From contig CAZODI010000013.1 in the NCBI GenBank assembly GCA_964578535.1, positions 1-64,000 of the forward strand: 64,000 nt of DNA, written 5' to 3'. Origin of the DNA: PHBD01 sp964578535. Its GTDB lineage: Bacteria; Desulfobacterota; Syntrophia; Syntrophales; PHBD01. Positions 15,877-23,115 of this stretch are shown here, piece after piece. Each line of letters starts with the position of its first letter. Positions within the stretch are counted from its first letter, which is position 1. The translations under genes and the position numbers were made by a program. The notes beneath the pieces were generated by a model. That model searched no databases, was not told the DNA's origin, and saw only the letters and a program-made list of their open reading frames with translations.

Positions 15877-17268
15877 TCATTCCTTTTCAAAGTTGATGCC
15901 GTACTTCTCGAGCTTCCGCTCGAATGTGGGCCGGGAGATGCCGAGGCTTTCACAGATTTCCCCCTTGTTCCTGCCTCCGTCGGCCAGAATTCTCCGGATC
16001 TGGTCCTCCTCCAGTTCATCCAGGGTCATGATCTTCCCCGAGGAACTCCGGTACGGCAGTTTCGCTTTCTCCGCTTTTTCTCCTGGACCCGCCCCGGCCT
16101 TCTCGTCCTCCAGAAGTTCCGGGAAATCGCTCTTTCCCAGGACCTGCCCCTTGGCGACAACCGCCGCCCGGACCAGCAGGTTTTCCAACTCCCGGACGTT
16201 GCCGGGCCAGTCGTACTTCATGAAGACGTCCATCATTTCCTCGGACACGCTCACGATTCGCTTGTGGAGGTCCACATTGATCTTCGCCAGGAGGTAGTCG
16301 ACGAGGGAGGGGATATCCTCCCTGCGCTCCCGCAGGGCGGGAATGCGGATCGACACGATGTTCAGCCGGTAATAGAGATCCTCCCTGAATTTCCCCTCCT
16401 CCACCAGGTTCTTCAGATCCCGGTTGGTTGCGGCGATGACCCGGGCGTGAACGGGCACCCGGTCCTTTCCCCCCACCCTCTCGAACTCCATCTCCTGAAG
16501 AATCCGGAGGAGCTTGGCCTGAAGGTTGAGGGACATTTCGCTGATCTCGTCGAGGAAGACCGTTCCCTGCCTGGCCAACTCAAATTTTCCAAGTTTGCGC
16601 GTGAACGCACCCGTGAAGGATCCCTTCTCGTGGCCGAAGAGCTCCGATTCCAGCAGGGTCTCGACGATGGCGGAACAGTTGATGGCGATATACGGTTCGT
16701 CGGGCGACGTATTGTTGTGAATGACCCGGGCAATCAGCTCCTTGCCGGTACCACTCTCGCCCTGGACCAGGACGGTGGTCTTGCTCTGGGAGACCACGCC
16801 GATGGTCTTGAAGATCTCCCTCATCAGCCGTCCCGCGCCGATGATGTCTCCCACCTTGAAGCGCCGGGAGGGCTCCATGAGGAGGCCGTCGATCTTCTTT
16901 TCCATCTCGTTGGTCTTGAGGGCCTTTTTAATGGCCACGTCCAGTTCGTCGACATTGACGGGCTTGTGGATGTAATCGAAGGCGCCGCCTTTCATGGCCT
17001 TGATGGTCGAGTCCATGTCGTGGTGGGCCGTGATCATGATGACTTTCACGCTCTCGTTTTCTTCCCGGAGATCCTCCAGAACGGTGAAGCCGTCGATGTC
17101 CGGCAGACGGATGTCCAGGATTACCACGTCGGTGGGCCCCTCCACATATCGGTTGAGACCGGATGTACCGGTATTGGCCGTCACCACTTCATATCCCTCT
17201 TCAGAGAGGTACATCTCGAGGGTTTCACAGATGGATTCGTCGTCATCGATGACAAGAATCTTGGCCAT
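15877..17268 (-). CDS. NtrC-family sigma-54-dependent response regulator
   Basis: 463 residues. Receiver domain 1-120 with phospho-acceptor Asp52 (VVILDIRLPD) and Lys102 (HKPV); AAA+ domain about 140-370 with Walker A GESGTGKE (170-177), the sigma-54 contact loop as GSFTGA (216-221) instead of GAFTGA, and Walker B VFLDEISEM; Fis-type HTH at the C terminus (GEICESLGISRPTFERKLEKYGI). Start at 17266-17268 has AGGAG seven bases upstream; an ATG at 17295 was rejected. It would open sigma-54 promoters when phosphorylated by the adjacent kinase. No clear -24/-12 site was found in this window. Confidence 0.93.
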   Translation of the reverse strand: MAKILVIDDDESICETLEMYLSEEGYEVVTANTGTSGLNRYVEGPTDVVILDIRLPDIDGFTVLEDLREENESVKVIMITAHHDMDSTIKAMKGGAFDYIHKPVNVDELDVAIKKALKTNEMEKKIDGLLMEPSRRFKVGDIIGAGRLMREIFKTIGVVSQSKTTVLVQGESGTGKELIARVIHNNTSPDEPYIAINCSAIVETLLESELFGHEKGSFTGAFTRKLGKFELARQGTVFLDEISEMSLNLQAKLLRILQEMEFERVGGKDRVPVHARVIAATNRDLKNLVEEGKFREDLYYRLNIVSIRIPALRERREDIPSLVDYLLAKINVDLHKRIVSVSEEMMDVFMKYDWPGNVRELENLLVRAAVVAKGQVLGKSDFPELLEDEKAGAGPGEKAEKAKLPYRSSSGKIMTLDELEEDQIRRILADGGRNKGEICESLGISRPTFERKLEKYGINFEKE

Positions 17269-17291
17269 TCCGTCGCTCCTCTGGATCCGGC

Positions 17292-19634
17292 TCAATTCCC
17301 GTTCCTCTCAACCGCAGGGCCGGCCGCTTTGCCGTTTCCCATGCCAAGCGGAAGCGTCACGATCACCCGGGTCCCCTCTCCCCTGCGGCTCCGGATCTCA
17401 ATGTTTCCCCGATGAAGATCCACGATCTTCTTGACCTGTGTCAGCCCCAGCCCCGTTCCGTAGCTTTTACGGGTAAAAAAGGGATTGAATACATGCGGCA
17501 TCGCTTCCTCATCGATCCCGCAGCCGTTGTCTTCCACCTCCACGACAAGCACGGGCGGTCCTTCCTCTGCCCGCATCATTGTGCTCACGACCAGCCTGCC
17601 GTCAGCCTCCATGGCGTCGATGGCATTCCGGTACAGGTTTTGGAACAGCTGCTCCAGCATGGCCCCATCGACGGCGGCGACAGGAACATCCTCGGCGAAG
17701 CGGTATTCAACCTGTATATTCTTGTCCGCCAGGGATTTTTCCACCATCTCCATGGCATTTTCCAGAACCCGGCGGACATCCGTCATCCTCTTTCTCGGCT
17801 CCTCCGGGCGCGCGAAAATGAGCACGTCGTTCACCAGGTGCTCCAGGTGCTCTACTTCCCGCTGCGCGATTCTGAAGCGTTTGAGATCGTTTCCGGTAGG
17901 CTGCAGCCTCTTTTCGAGAATCTGCAGGCTCATCTTGATGGAAGAAAGGGGATTCCGGACTTCGTGGGCAATGCCGGCTGAAAGCTGGCCGACAGCCGCC
18001 AGCTTCTGGCTCTCGTAGAACTTCTCCTCCAGCTCCTTGAACTCCGTAATGTCCCGTTCGACCACCACGAGCCGGTTCGTTCCCCGGAGAGGACGTGCAG
18101 TGAGAAGGAGGTTCCGGCGGGTTCCATCACTCAGGGCCACCTCCATTTCAAACGGCGTAAAAACCCCTCTTTTGGCATCCTCGAACCGGGCCAGCAGATC
18201 GTCCCGATGTTCGGATCCCACAAAATCCGTGAAGTGCCGGCCCTTCATTTCTTCGGCTGTCAGTCCATTCATGAACTTCGGGATGCGGCTGATGAAGTTG
18301 ACCGTTCCGTCGGGTCCAAGATCAAAGAGGTTATCCGGAGAGCTTTCAACAATGGACCGGAGATAATTATGAACCGCTTCGATCTGATGGCGGAGGTTGA
18401 CGTTCTCCGTGACCTCATTCTCCAGGGTCTCGGCGTATTCCTTCATGTTGTTGGACATCTCCACTTCGCGGGTGACGTCCTGAAGCGTTTCGATGGCCGC
18501 AATGACCTGTCCCTTTTCGTCGAAGATCGGCGCCGCCAGGAAATACAGGTGGCGAGGCTTGCCGCCGAGATCTTCGTAATAATCCCGGGCCTCGTAAGCG
18601 CCCTTGACCACGGTGGAGGGACGAACCATTTTTTTTGCATAATAGCGATCCAGCTCCGCGATATTGTTATCCACAATCAGGTCCGCGACGAGTGGGCGCT
18701 TTTCCTTGTAGAATGGAAGGTATTGCCGGTCCGTCCCGATCATTTCATTGACGCCGTAACCGCTCATTTCCGTCAGTGCACGATTCCAGAAGATGATTCG
18801 ATGCGAGCGGTCGATAACGAACATCGGGATGGGTGAGCCCTCGATGACTCCCTCAACGGTTTTCTTTTCCCTGGCCAGCTGCTCCTGCGAATCCCTGAGG
18901 TGCTGTGCCATCTCCACTTCCTGGGTTACATCCTGAAGGGTCTCAATGGCGGCGATGATCTGACCTTTCTCGTCAAAGATCGGCGCGGCAAGAAAATAGA
19001 GGTGCCGGGGCTTGCCTCCCAGATTGTTATAATAGTCTCTGGCTTCGTAGGCTCCCTCCACCTGTTTAGACGGCTGAACTTTCTTCTTGCCATAAAACTG
19101 CTCCAGTCCCGGCATATCCTGATCCACGATCAGGTCGGCAATCACCGGACGCTTCTGGTCCGGACCATAAAAAGGAATATACTGTTTGTCCGTTCCGATC
19201 ATGTCGGCCTGCTCCAGGCCGGTCAGATCGGCACAGGCCTTGTTCCAGAGAATGATGCGGTGGTCGCGGTCGATGACGAAGGTGGGAATGGGGGAACCCT
19301 CTATGATTCCCTCGACAGTCTTTTTCTCGCGGAGGAGTCGTTCCTCCCAGGCCTCCACCTCCTGCAGGCGGGCCAGTTCCTCACGAATGAATTTTCTTCG
19401 CCGGGCCATGTAAGCCAGGGTGACTCCACCTGCGAACAGGATAAGGATCAGCCCCGCCGCGGAAAGGGCAAAGGTCAACTCCTGCCGGCTGAACGGTTCC
19501 GCCACCCCTTTACGCAGGGCGTGATTCACCGTCAATGCCATGAGGACCAGGAAAAGCAGAAGGAAAAAGGTCGTCAGCCAGACGGGAAATTTGATATTGG
19601 GTCGCTGAAGCATCCGGTTATCGGGCTTTCCCAT
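17292..19634 (-). CDS. Membrane PAS-domain sensor histidine kinase, partner of the NtrC regulator
   Basis: About 780 residues. Two N-terminal membrane helices (WLTTFFLLLFLVLMALTV and FALSAAGLILILFAGG) leave almost no periplasmic sensor, so sensing is likely cytoplasmic. Then two near-identical PAS/PAC units (about 106-243 and 256-393), a third PAS (about 418-533), HisKA with phospho-acceptor His557 in AGIAHEVRNPLSS, and HATPase_c with DNGCGID and GTGLGLT. The start is uncertain: ATG at 19634 is taken; 19613 (ATG) and 19700 (TTG) are in frame. Twenty-three bases separate it from the regulator gene. Confidence 0.88.
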   Translation of the reverse strand: MGKPDNRMLQRPNIKFPVWLTTFFLLLFLVLMALTVNHALRKGVAEPFSRQELTFALSAAGLILILFAGGVTLAYMARRRKFIREELARLQEVEAWEERLLREKKTVEGIIEGSPIPTFVIDRDHRIILWNKACADLTGLEQADMIGTDKQYIPFYGPDQKRPVIADLIVDQDMPGLEQFYGKKKVQPSKQVEGAYEARDYYNNLGGKPRHLYFLAAPIFDEKGQIIAAIETLQDVTQEVEMAQHLRDSQEQLAREKKTVEGVIEGSPIPMFVIDRSHRIIFWNRALTEMSGYGVNEMIGTDRQYLPFYKEKRPLVADLIVDNNIAELDRYYAKKMVRPSTVVKGAYEARDYYEDLGGKPRHLYFLAAPIFDEKGQVIAAIETLQDVTREVEMSNNMKEYAETLENEVTENVNLRHQIEAVHNYLRSIVESSPDNLFDLGPDGTVNFISRIPKFMNGLTAEEMKGRHFTDFVGSEHRDDLLARFEDAKRGVFTPFEMEVALSDGTRRNLLLTARPLRGTNRLVVVERDITEFKELEEKFYESQKLAAVGQLSAGIAHEVRNPLSSIKMSLQILEKRLQPTGNDLKRFRIAQREVEHLEHLVNDVLIFARPEEPRKRMTDVRRVLENAMEMVEKSLADKNIQVEYRFAEDVPVAAVDGAMLEQLFQNLYRNAIDAMEADGRLVVSTMMRAEEGPPVLVVEVEDNGCGIDEEAMPHVFNPFFTRKSYGTGLGLTQVKKIVDLHRGNIEIRSRRGEGTRVIVTLPLGMGNGKAAGPAVERNGN
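18456..19325 (-). repeat. Tandem duplication of a PAS/PAC coding unit
   Basis: Two adjacent coding repeats (about 18906-19325 and 18456-18869). Both encode EKKTVEG-IEGSPIP-FVID, an IGTD-QY-PFY loop, GAYEARDYY--LGGKPRHLYF and APIFDEKGQ-IAAIETLQDVT. Conservation of the unusual insert as well as the PAS core points to an intragenic duplication rather than independent PAS acquisition. Confidence 0.8.
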
Positions 19635-19906
19635 GAAGGCATACAGAGCGATCGGGTCCTGACGGGCCAGCTTGTCATCCGCTGGTCCCGACGGATGCAA
19701 ACTCCAACAGTGTCGGCATACTACAGGGGGGCCTCCAAAAATTCAACCGAAAATGCTACAGGATTTCAGGACATCTGCCCCTTTCCAAGCCAGGGGAGCA
19801 AGCCCCGGGGCGTCCCCCGGACACATGTCAAAGAAAGGGCGAGCCGCCGCGAGCGGATGCCCTCTGTATGGATTCCGCTGCAATCCGAAAGAGGAGAACT
19901 GTGATC

Positions 19907-20320
19907 ATGCCCGTACGCCGTGAAAAATATCAGGAACTGACCGAGCGGATGGCCAGTCTCGGAGTTTCGGAAAGCGATTTCCGGGAGCACTTCACCCGCT
20001 CATCGGGTCCTGGAGGGCAAAAGACCAACAAGACTGCCACCTGCGTACACCTCGTTCACGTTCCCACCGGCCTGTCCGTGAAGTGCCAGGAGGAGCGATC
20101 CCAGGCACTGAACCGTTTCCTCGCCCGGCGGATTCTTCTGGACCGGATCGAGAGCAGGCAGAAAGGGATCTTGAGTGAAGAGAGACGGAGGTGGGAAAGG
20201 ATCCGTCGGCAGAAGCGACGCCGGTCTCAGCGCGCCAAGGAGAGGATGCTGCAGGATAAGCATCACCAGTCCGAGAAAAAGCGCCTCCGATCGTCTGCGT
20301 CGGAGGATGAGCGCGGTTAA
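19907..20320 (+). CDS. Peptide-chain-release-factor-like GGQ protein (ArfB/ICT1-like)
   Basis: 137 residues. The catalytic loop SSGPGGQKTNKTATCVHLVH carries the GGQ that triggers peptidyl-tRNA hydrolysis. There is no codon-recognition domain as in PrfA/PrfB, and the C terminus is a long basic tail (RRRWERIRRQKRRRSQRAKER). This is the architecture of ArfB/YaeJ/ICT1-type rescue factors, whose basic tail enters the empty mRNA channel of stalled ribosomes. ATG at 19907 is taken with GAGGAG about ten bases away; a GTG at 19901 is a close alternative. Confidence 0.82.
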   Translation: MPVRREKYQELTERMASLGVSESDFREHFTRSSGPGGQKTNKTATCVHLVHVPTGLSVKCQEERSQALNRFLARRILLDRIESRQKGILSEERRRWERIRRQKRRRSQRAKERMLQDKHHQSEKKRLRSSASEDERG

Positions 20321-20324
20321 GGGC

Positions 20325-20377
20325 AAAAAAAACGGGAGCAAGGAGCATTATTTGCGGCGCTCCTTCTCCCGTTTTTT
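20325..20377. terminator. Bidirectional intrinsic terminator between release-factor gene and atpE
   Basis: Arms AAAAAACGGGAG-AAGGAGC and GCTCCTT-TCCCGTTTTTT form a strong hairpin flanked by A- and T-runs. It serves both converging genes. Confidence 0.88.
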
Positions 20378-20402
20378 CTATAATAACAGGATCGCTCTTG
20401 CT

Positions 20403-20774
20403 CTATGCAATGAGCTTCAGCAGCGGATTCGCGTAAAGCAGAATCAGCGCGATAACCAGGGCGTAAATAGCCAGCGATTCGATCATGGCCAGACCCACCA
20501 TCATGGTGAGAAGGATCTTGCCCTGGGCTTCGGGGTTACGACCAACGGCGCTCGTGGCTCCGCCAAGACCATGTCCCATACCGGTTCCGGTTCCGTTTGC
20601 TGCGATTCCAACACCAAGGCCGGCCGCCAGCACGCTGCAGCCGATAATGATGGCCTTCGTGTAGTTCACCGCCGCTCCCGGTGCCGCCGCTTCCGCCGCC
20701 ATGGCCAACGGAGCCCACAGCAACACGATCAACAAACCAGCAGCTGCATACATCATCCTCTTTTTCCTCATCAT
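20403..20774 (-). CDS. atpE: ATP synthase F0 subunit c
   Basis: Ring subunit of the F0 rotor. 123 residues, longer than the usual 75-90 because of an N-terminal signal-like leader (MMRKKRMMYAAAGLLIVLLWAPLAMAAE) before the two helices. Helix 2 holds the ion-binding Glu99 in GLAMIESLAIY; Ser100 follows it. In Na+-type c rings a Gln in helix 1 and Val before the Glu are also needed; here those positions read His68 and Met, so H+ is more likely, but this is inference. AAGGAGG precedes the tandem ATGs. It stands alone, 16 kb from atpB and in the opposite orientation. Confidence 0.95.
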   Translation of the reverse strand: MMRKKRMMYAAAGLLIVLLWAPLAMAAEAAAPGAAVNYTKAIIIGCSVLAAGLGVGIAANGTGTGMGHGLGGATSAVGRNPEAQGKILLTMMVGLAMIESLAIYALVIALILLYANPLLKLIA

Positions 20775-20866
20775 CTACCTCCTTGCAGGATTTCCCGTCC
20801 CGTCGAAGCGCCGCCAATCCTTGCCTGGTGAAGCTTCGCGGCCGAGTGCCACATTCCTAATCTCCG

Positions 20867-20882
20867 TTGACAAAAATGTCAA
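20867..20882. repeat. Perfect palindrome in the atpE-groES spacer
   Basis: TTGACAAAAATGTCAA: two 6-base arms around AAAA. Each arm is also a perfect -35 hexamer, one facing atpE and one facing groES. It could be an operator covering overlapping divergent promoters, or simply paired -35 elements. It is not the CIRCE element. Confidence 0.4.
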
Positions 20883-20925
20883 GCCAAATTTCCGCACCGA
20901 TACGGGAAAAACTTGTTGCCCCGAC

Positions 20926-20953
20926 TTGACAGGGGAAAATTCATGTTTAATAT
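20926..20953 (+). promoter_or_regulatory. Candidate housekeeping promoter for groESL
   Basis: Perfect -35 TTGACA (20926-20931), 16-base spacer, -10 TAATAT (20948-20953). The start would be near 20960, about 70 bases before groES. No CIRCE inverted repeat (TTAGCACTC-N9-GAGTGCTAA) was found, so HrcA control is not supported. Confidence 0.5.
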
Positions 20954-21028
20954 ATCCGCGAATTACAACATCCTGTCAGAAATTCTTGTAAAAATAAGAG
21001 ATTAACCAAAGAAAGGAGAGGTTGGAGA

Positions 21029-21319
21029 ATGAAGATCAGGCCGCTTCAGGATCGGGTCATCGTCGAGAGGGTGGACGAGGAGCAGAAGACCAAGGGAGGC
21101 ATCATCATCCCTGACACCGCCAAGGAAAAACCGATGGAAGGCAAGGTCGTCGCCGTGGGAAAAGGCCGCACCGCAGAGGATGGAAAGCTGATCAAGCTGG
21201 ACGTCAAGGCCGGTGACCGAATCCTCTTCAGCAAGTACGCCGGTACGGAAGTCAAGGTGGAAGGCAAGGAATACCTCATCATGCGAGAGGATGACATTCT
21301 GGGAGTCATTGAAAAGTAA
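21029..21319 (+). CDS. groS: Co-chaperonin GroES
   Basis: 96-residue lid of the GroEL chamber. MKIRPLQDRVIVERVDEEQKTKGGIIIPDTAKEKPMEGKVVAVG contains the mobile loop, and AGDRILFSKYAGTEVKVEGKEYLIMREDDILGV the beta-barrel end. AAAGGAGAGG lies upstream. Followed by groEL after 26 bases. Confidence 0.98.
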   Translation: MKIRPLQDRVIVERVDEEQKTKGGIIIPDTAKEKPMEGKVVAVGKGRTAEDGKLIKLDVKAGDRILFSKYAGTEVKVEGKEYLIMREDDILGVIEK

Positions 21320-21345
21320 ATAAAGGTCAGAAGGAGGAGGATAGA

Positions 21346-22980
21346 ATGGGATCAAAAGTTTTACAGTACGATGAGGAGGCCAGGAAGTCGATCCTCAAGG
21401 GTGTCAATACCCTGGCCGATGCCGTAAAGGTCACACTGGGCCCCAAGGGAAGAAACGTAATTCTGGATAAGTCATTCGGCGCCCCCACCGTGACAAAGGA
21501 CGGCGTTACCGTAGCCAAGGAAATCGAGCTGGAAGACAAATTCGAGAACATGGGCGCTCAGATGGTTCGCGAGGTTGCAAGCAAGACCAGCGACGTCGCG
21601 GGAGACGGGACGACGACCGCCACCATCCTGGCACAGGCCATTTACCGTGAAGGCGCCAAAACCGTAGCCGCCGGCAGCAATCCCATGGATCTCAAGCGGG
21701 GAATCGACAAGGCCGTGGAAGCGGTAGTCGGTGAACTGAAGAAACTGAGCAAACCCACAAAGGATCAGAAGGAAATCGCCCAGGTTGGAACGATCTCCGC
21801 CAACAACGACACGGGCATCGGGAACATCATCGCCGAGGCCATGAGCAAGGTTGGCAAGGAAGGCGTCATCACCGTGGAAGAGGCGAAAGGCCTCGAAACG
21901 GAGTTGGAGATCGTGGAAGGCATGCAGTTCGACCGCGGCTACATATCTCCCTACTTCGTGACCAATCCCGAAAAGATGGAAGTGGTTCTCGAAGATGCCT
22001 TCATCCTCATCAACGAGAAGAAGATCAGCAGCATGAAAGACCTCCTGCCGATTCTCGAGCAGATCGCCAAGATGGGAAGGCCCCTCCTGATCATCGCGGA
22101 GGACGTCGAGGGTGAAGCCCTGGCGACCCTGGTGGTGAACAAGATCCGCGGAACCCTCCATGTGGCATCCGTAAAAGCCCCCGGCTTCGGCGACCGCCGG
22201 AAAGCCATGCTCGAAGACATCGCCATCCTGACGGGCGGTAAGATGCTCTCCGAAGACATCGGCTCGAAGCTTGAGAACGCCCGCCTGGAAGACCTGGGAC
22301 GTGCCAAGAAGATCATCATCGACAAGGACAACACCACAATCATCGACGGAGCCGGGGATCGCAAGTCGCTGGAAGGCCGTGTGAAGCAGATCCGCGCACA
22401 GGTCGAAGAGACCACCTCCGACTATGACCGGGAAAAGCTCCAGGAGCGCCTGGCGAAGCTCGTCGGCGGGGTGGCCGTGATCCGCGTGGGCGCCGCCACA
22501 GAGACCGAAATGAAGGAAAAGAAGGCCCGCGTCGAAGACGCCCTGAACGCAACCCGTGCGGCGGTCGAGGAGGGCATCGTTCCCGGGGGCGGCGTGGCAT
22601 ACGTCCGCTGCATCCAGGCCCTGGACAAGCTGAAACTTACCGGGGACCAGCAGATCGGCATCAATATTGTCAAGAAGTCCCTGGAGGAGCCTCTCAAGAT
22701 GATTGCCTCCAACGCCGGGTGGGAAGGCTCCATCGTGGTGGAAAAGGTCAAGGAAAAGAAGGGGGCCTTCGGGTTCAACGCCGCCAACGAAAAATTCGAG
22801 GACATGATCCAGGCCGGCGTTATCGATCCCACCAAGGTCACCCGTTTCGCCCTCCAGAATGCCGCGTCCGTGGCGTCCCTGATGCTGACAACCCAGTGCA
22901 TGATCGCGGACAAGCCGGAAGAGAAGGGCGCGGGAATGCCCCCCATGCCCGGCGGAGGATATCCCGGCATGGGCATGTAA
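21346..22980 (+). CDS. groL: Chaperonin GroEL
   Basis: 544-residue ATP-dependent folding chamber subunit. Recognised by VTLGPKGRNVILDKSFGAPTVTKDG, DVAGDGTTTATILAQ (ATP site), AATETEMKEKKARVEDALNATRAAVEEGIVPGGG and the Gly/Met C-terminal tail MPPMPGGGYPGMGM. Full length and intact; AGGAGG precedes the ATG. Confidence 0.99.
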   Translation: MGSKVLQYDEEARKSILKGVNTLADAVKVTLGPKGRNVILDKSFGAPTVTKDGVTVAKEIELEDKFENMGAQMVREVASKTSDVAGDGTTTATILAQAIYREGAKTVAAGSNPMDLKRGIDKAVEAVVGELKKLSKPTKDQKEIAQVGTISANNDTGIGNIIAEAMSKVGKEGVITVEEAKGLETELEIVEGMQFDRGYISPYFVTNPEKMEVVLEDAFILINEKKISSMKDLLPILEQIAKMGRPLLIIAEDVEGEALATLVVNKIRGTLHVASVKAPGFGDRRKAMLEDIAILTGGKMLSEDIGSKLENARLEDLGRAKKIIIDKDNTTIIDGAGDRKSLEGRVKQIRAQVEETTSDYDREKLQERLAKLVGGVAVIRVGAATETEMKEKKARVEDALNATRAAVEEGIVPGGGVAYVRCIQALDKLKLTGDQQIGINIVKKSLEEPLKMIASNAGWEGSIVVEKVKEKKGAFGFNAANEKFEDMIQAGVIDPTKVTRFALQNAASVASLMLTTQCMIADKPEEKGAGMPPMPGGGYPGMGM

Positions 22981-23011
22981 GAAATCTGCAGCAACCGAAA
23001 CGTTCTCTCTG

Positions 23012-23043
23012 AAGGGCTCCCGGCCGACCGCCGGGGGCCCTTT
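23012..23043 (+). terminator. Intrinsic terminator after groEL
   Basis: AAGGGC-CCCGGC paired with GCCGGG-GCCCTT (one mismatch), then TTTCTTATTCTT. It closes the groESL unit before ileS. Confidence 0.8.
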
Positions 23044-23115
23044 CTTATTCTTGAAAATCCATACCTTTCTGTGGTAGGCGTCATCGGACATAAAACCCTG
23101 AAACAGGAGCGGATG

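Noticed and set aside
17269..17295. Longer N terminus of the NtrC-type regulator (MSRIQRSDG...)
   Set aside because: It overlaps the end of the kinase gene, and the downstream ATG at 17268 has AGGAG at ideal spacing and matches receiver domains.
20835..20860. GAGTGC near groES as a half CIRCE element
   Set aside because: Only half of the inverted repeat is present, and TTAGCACTC is absent at the required 9-base spacing.
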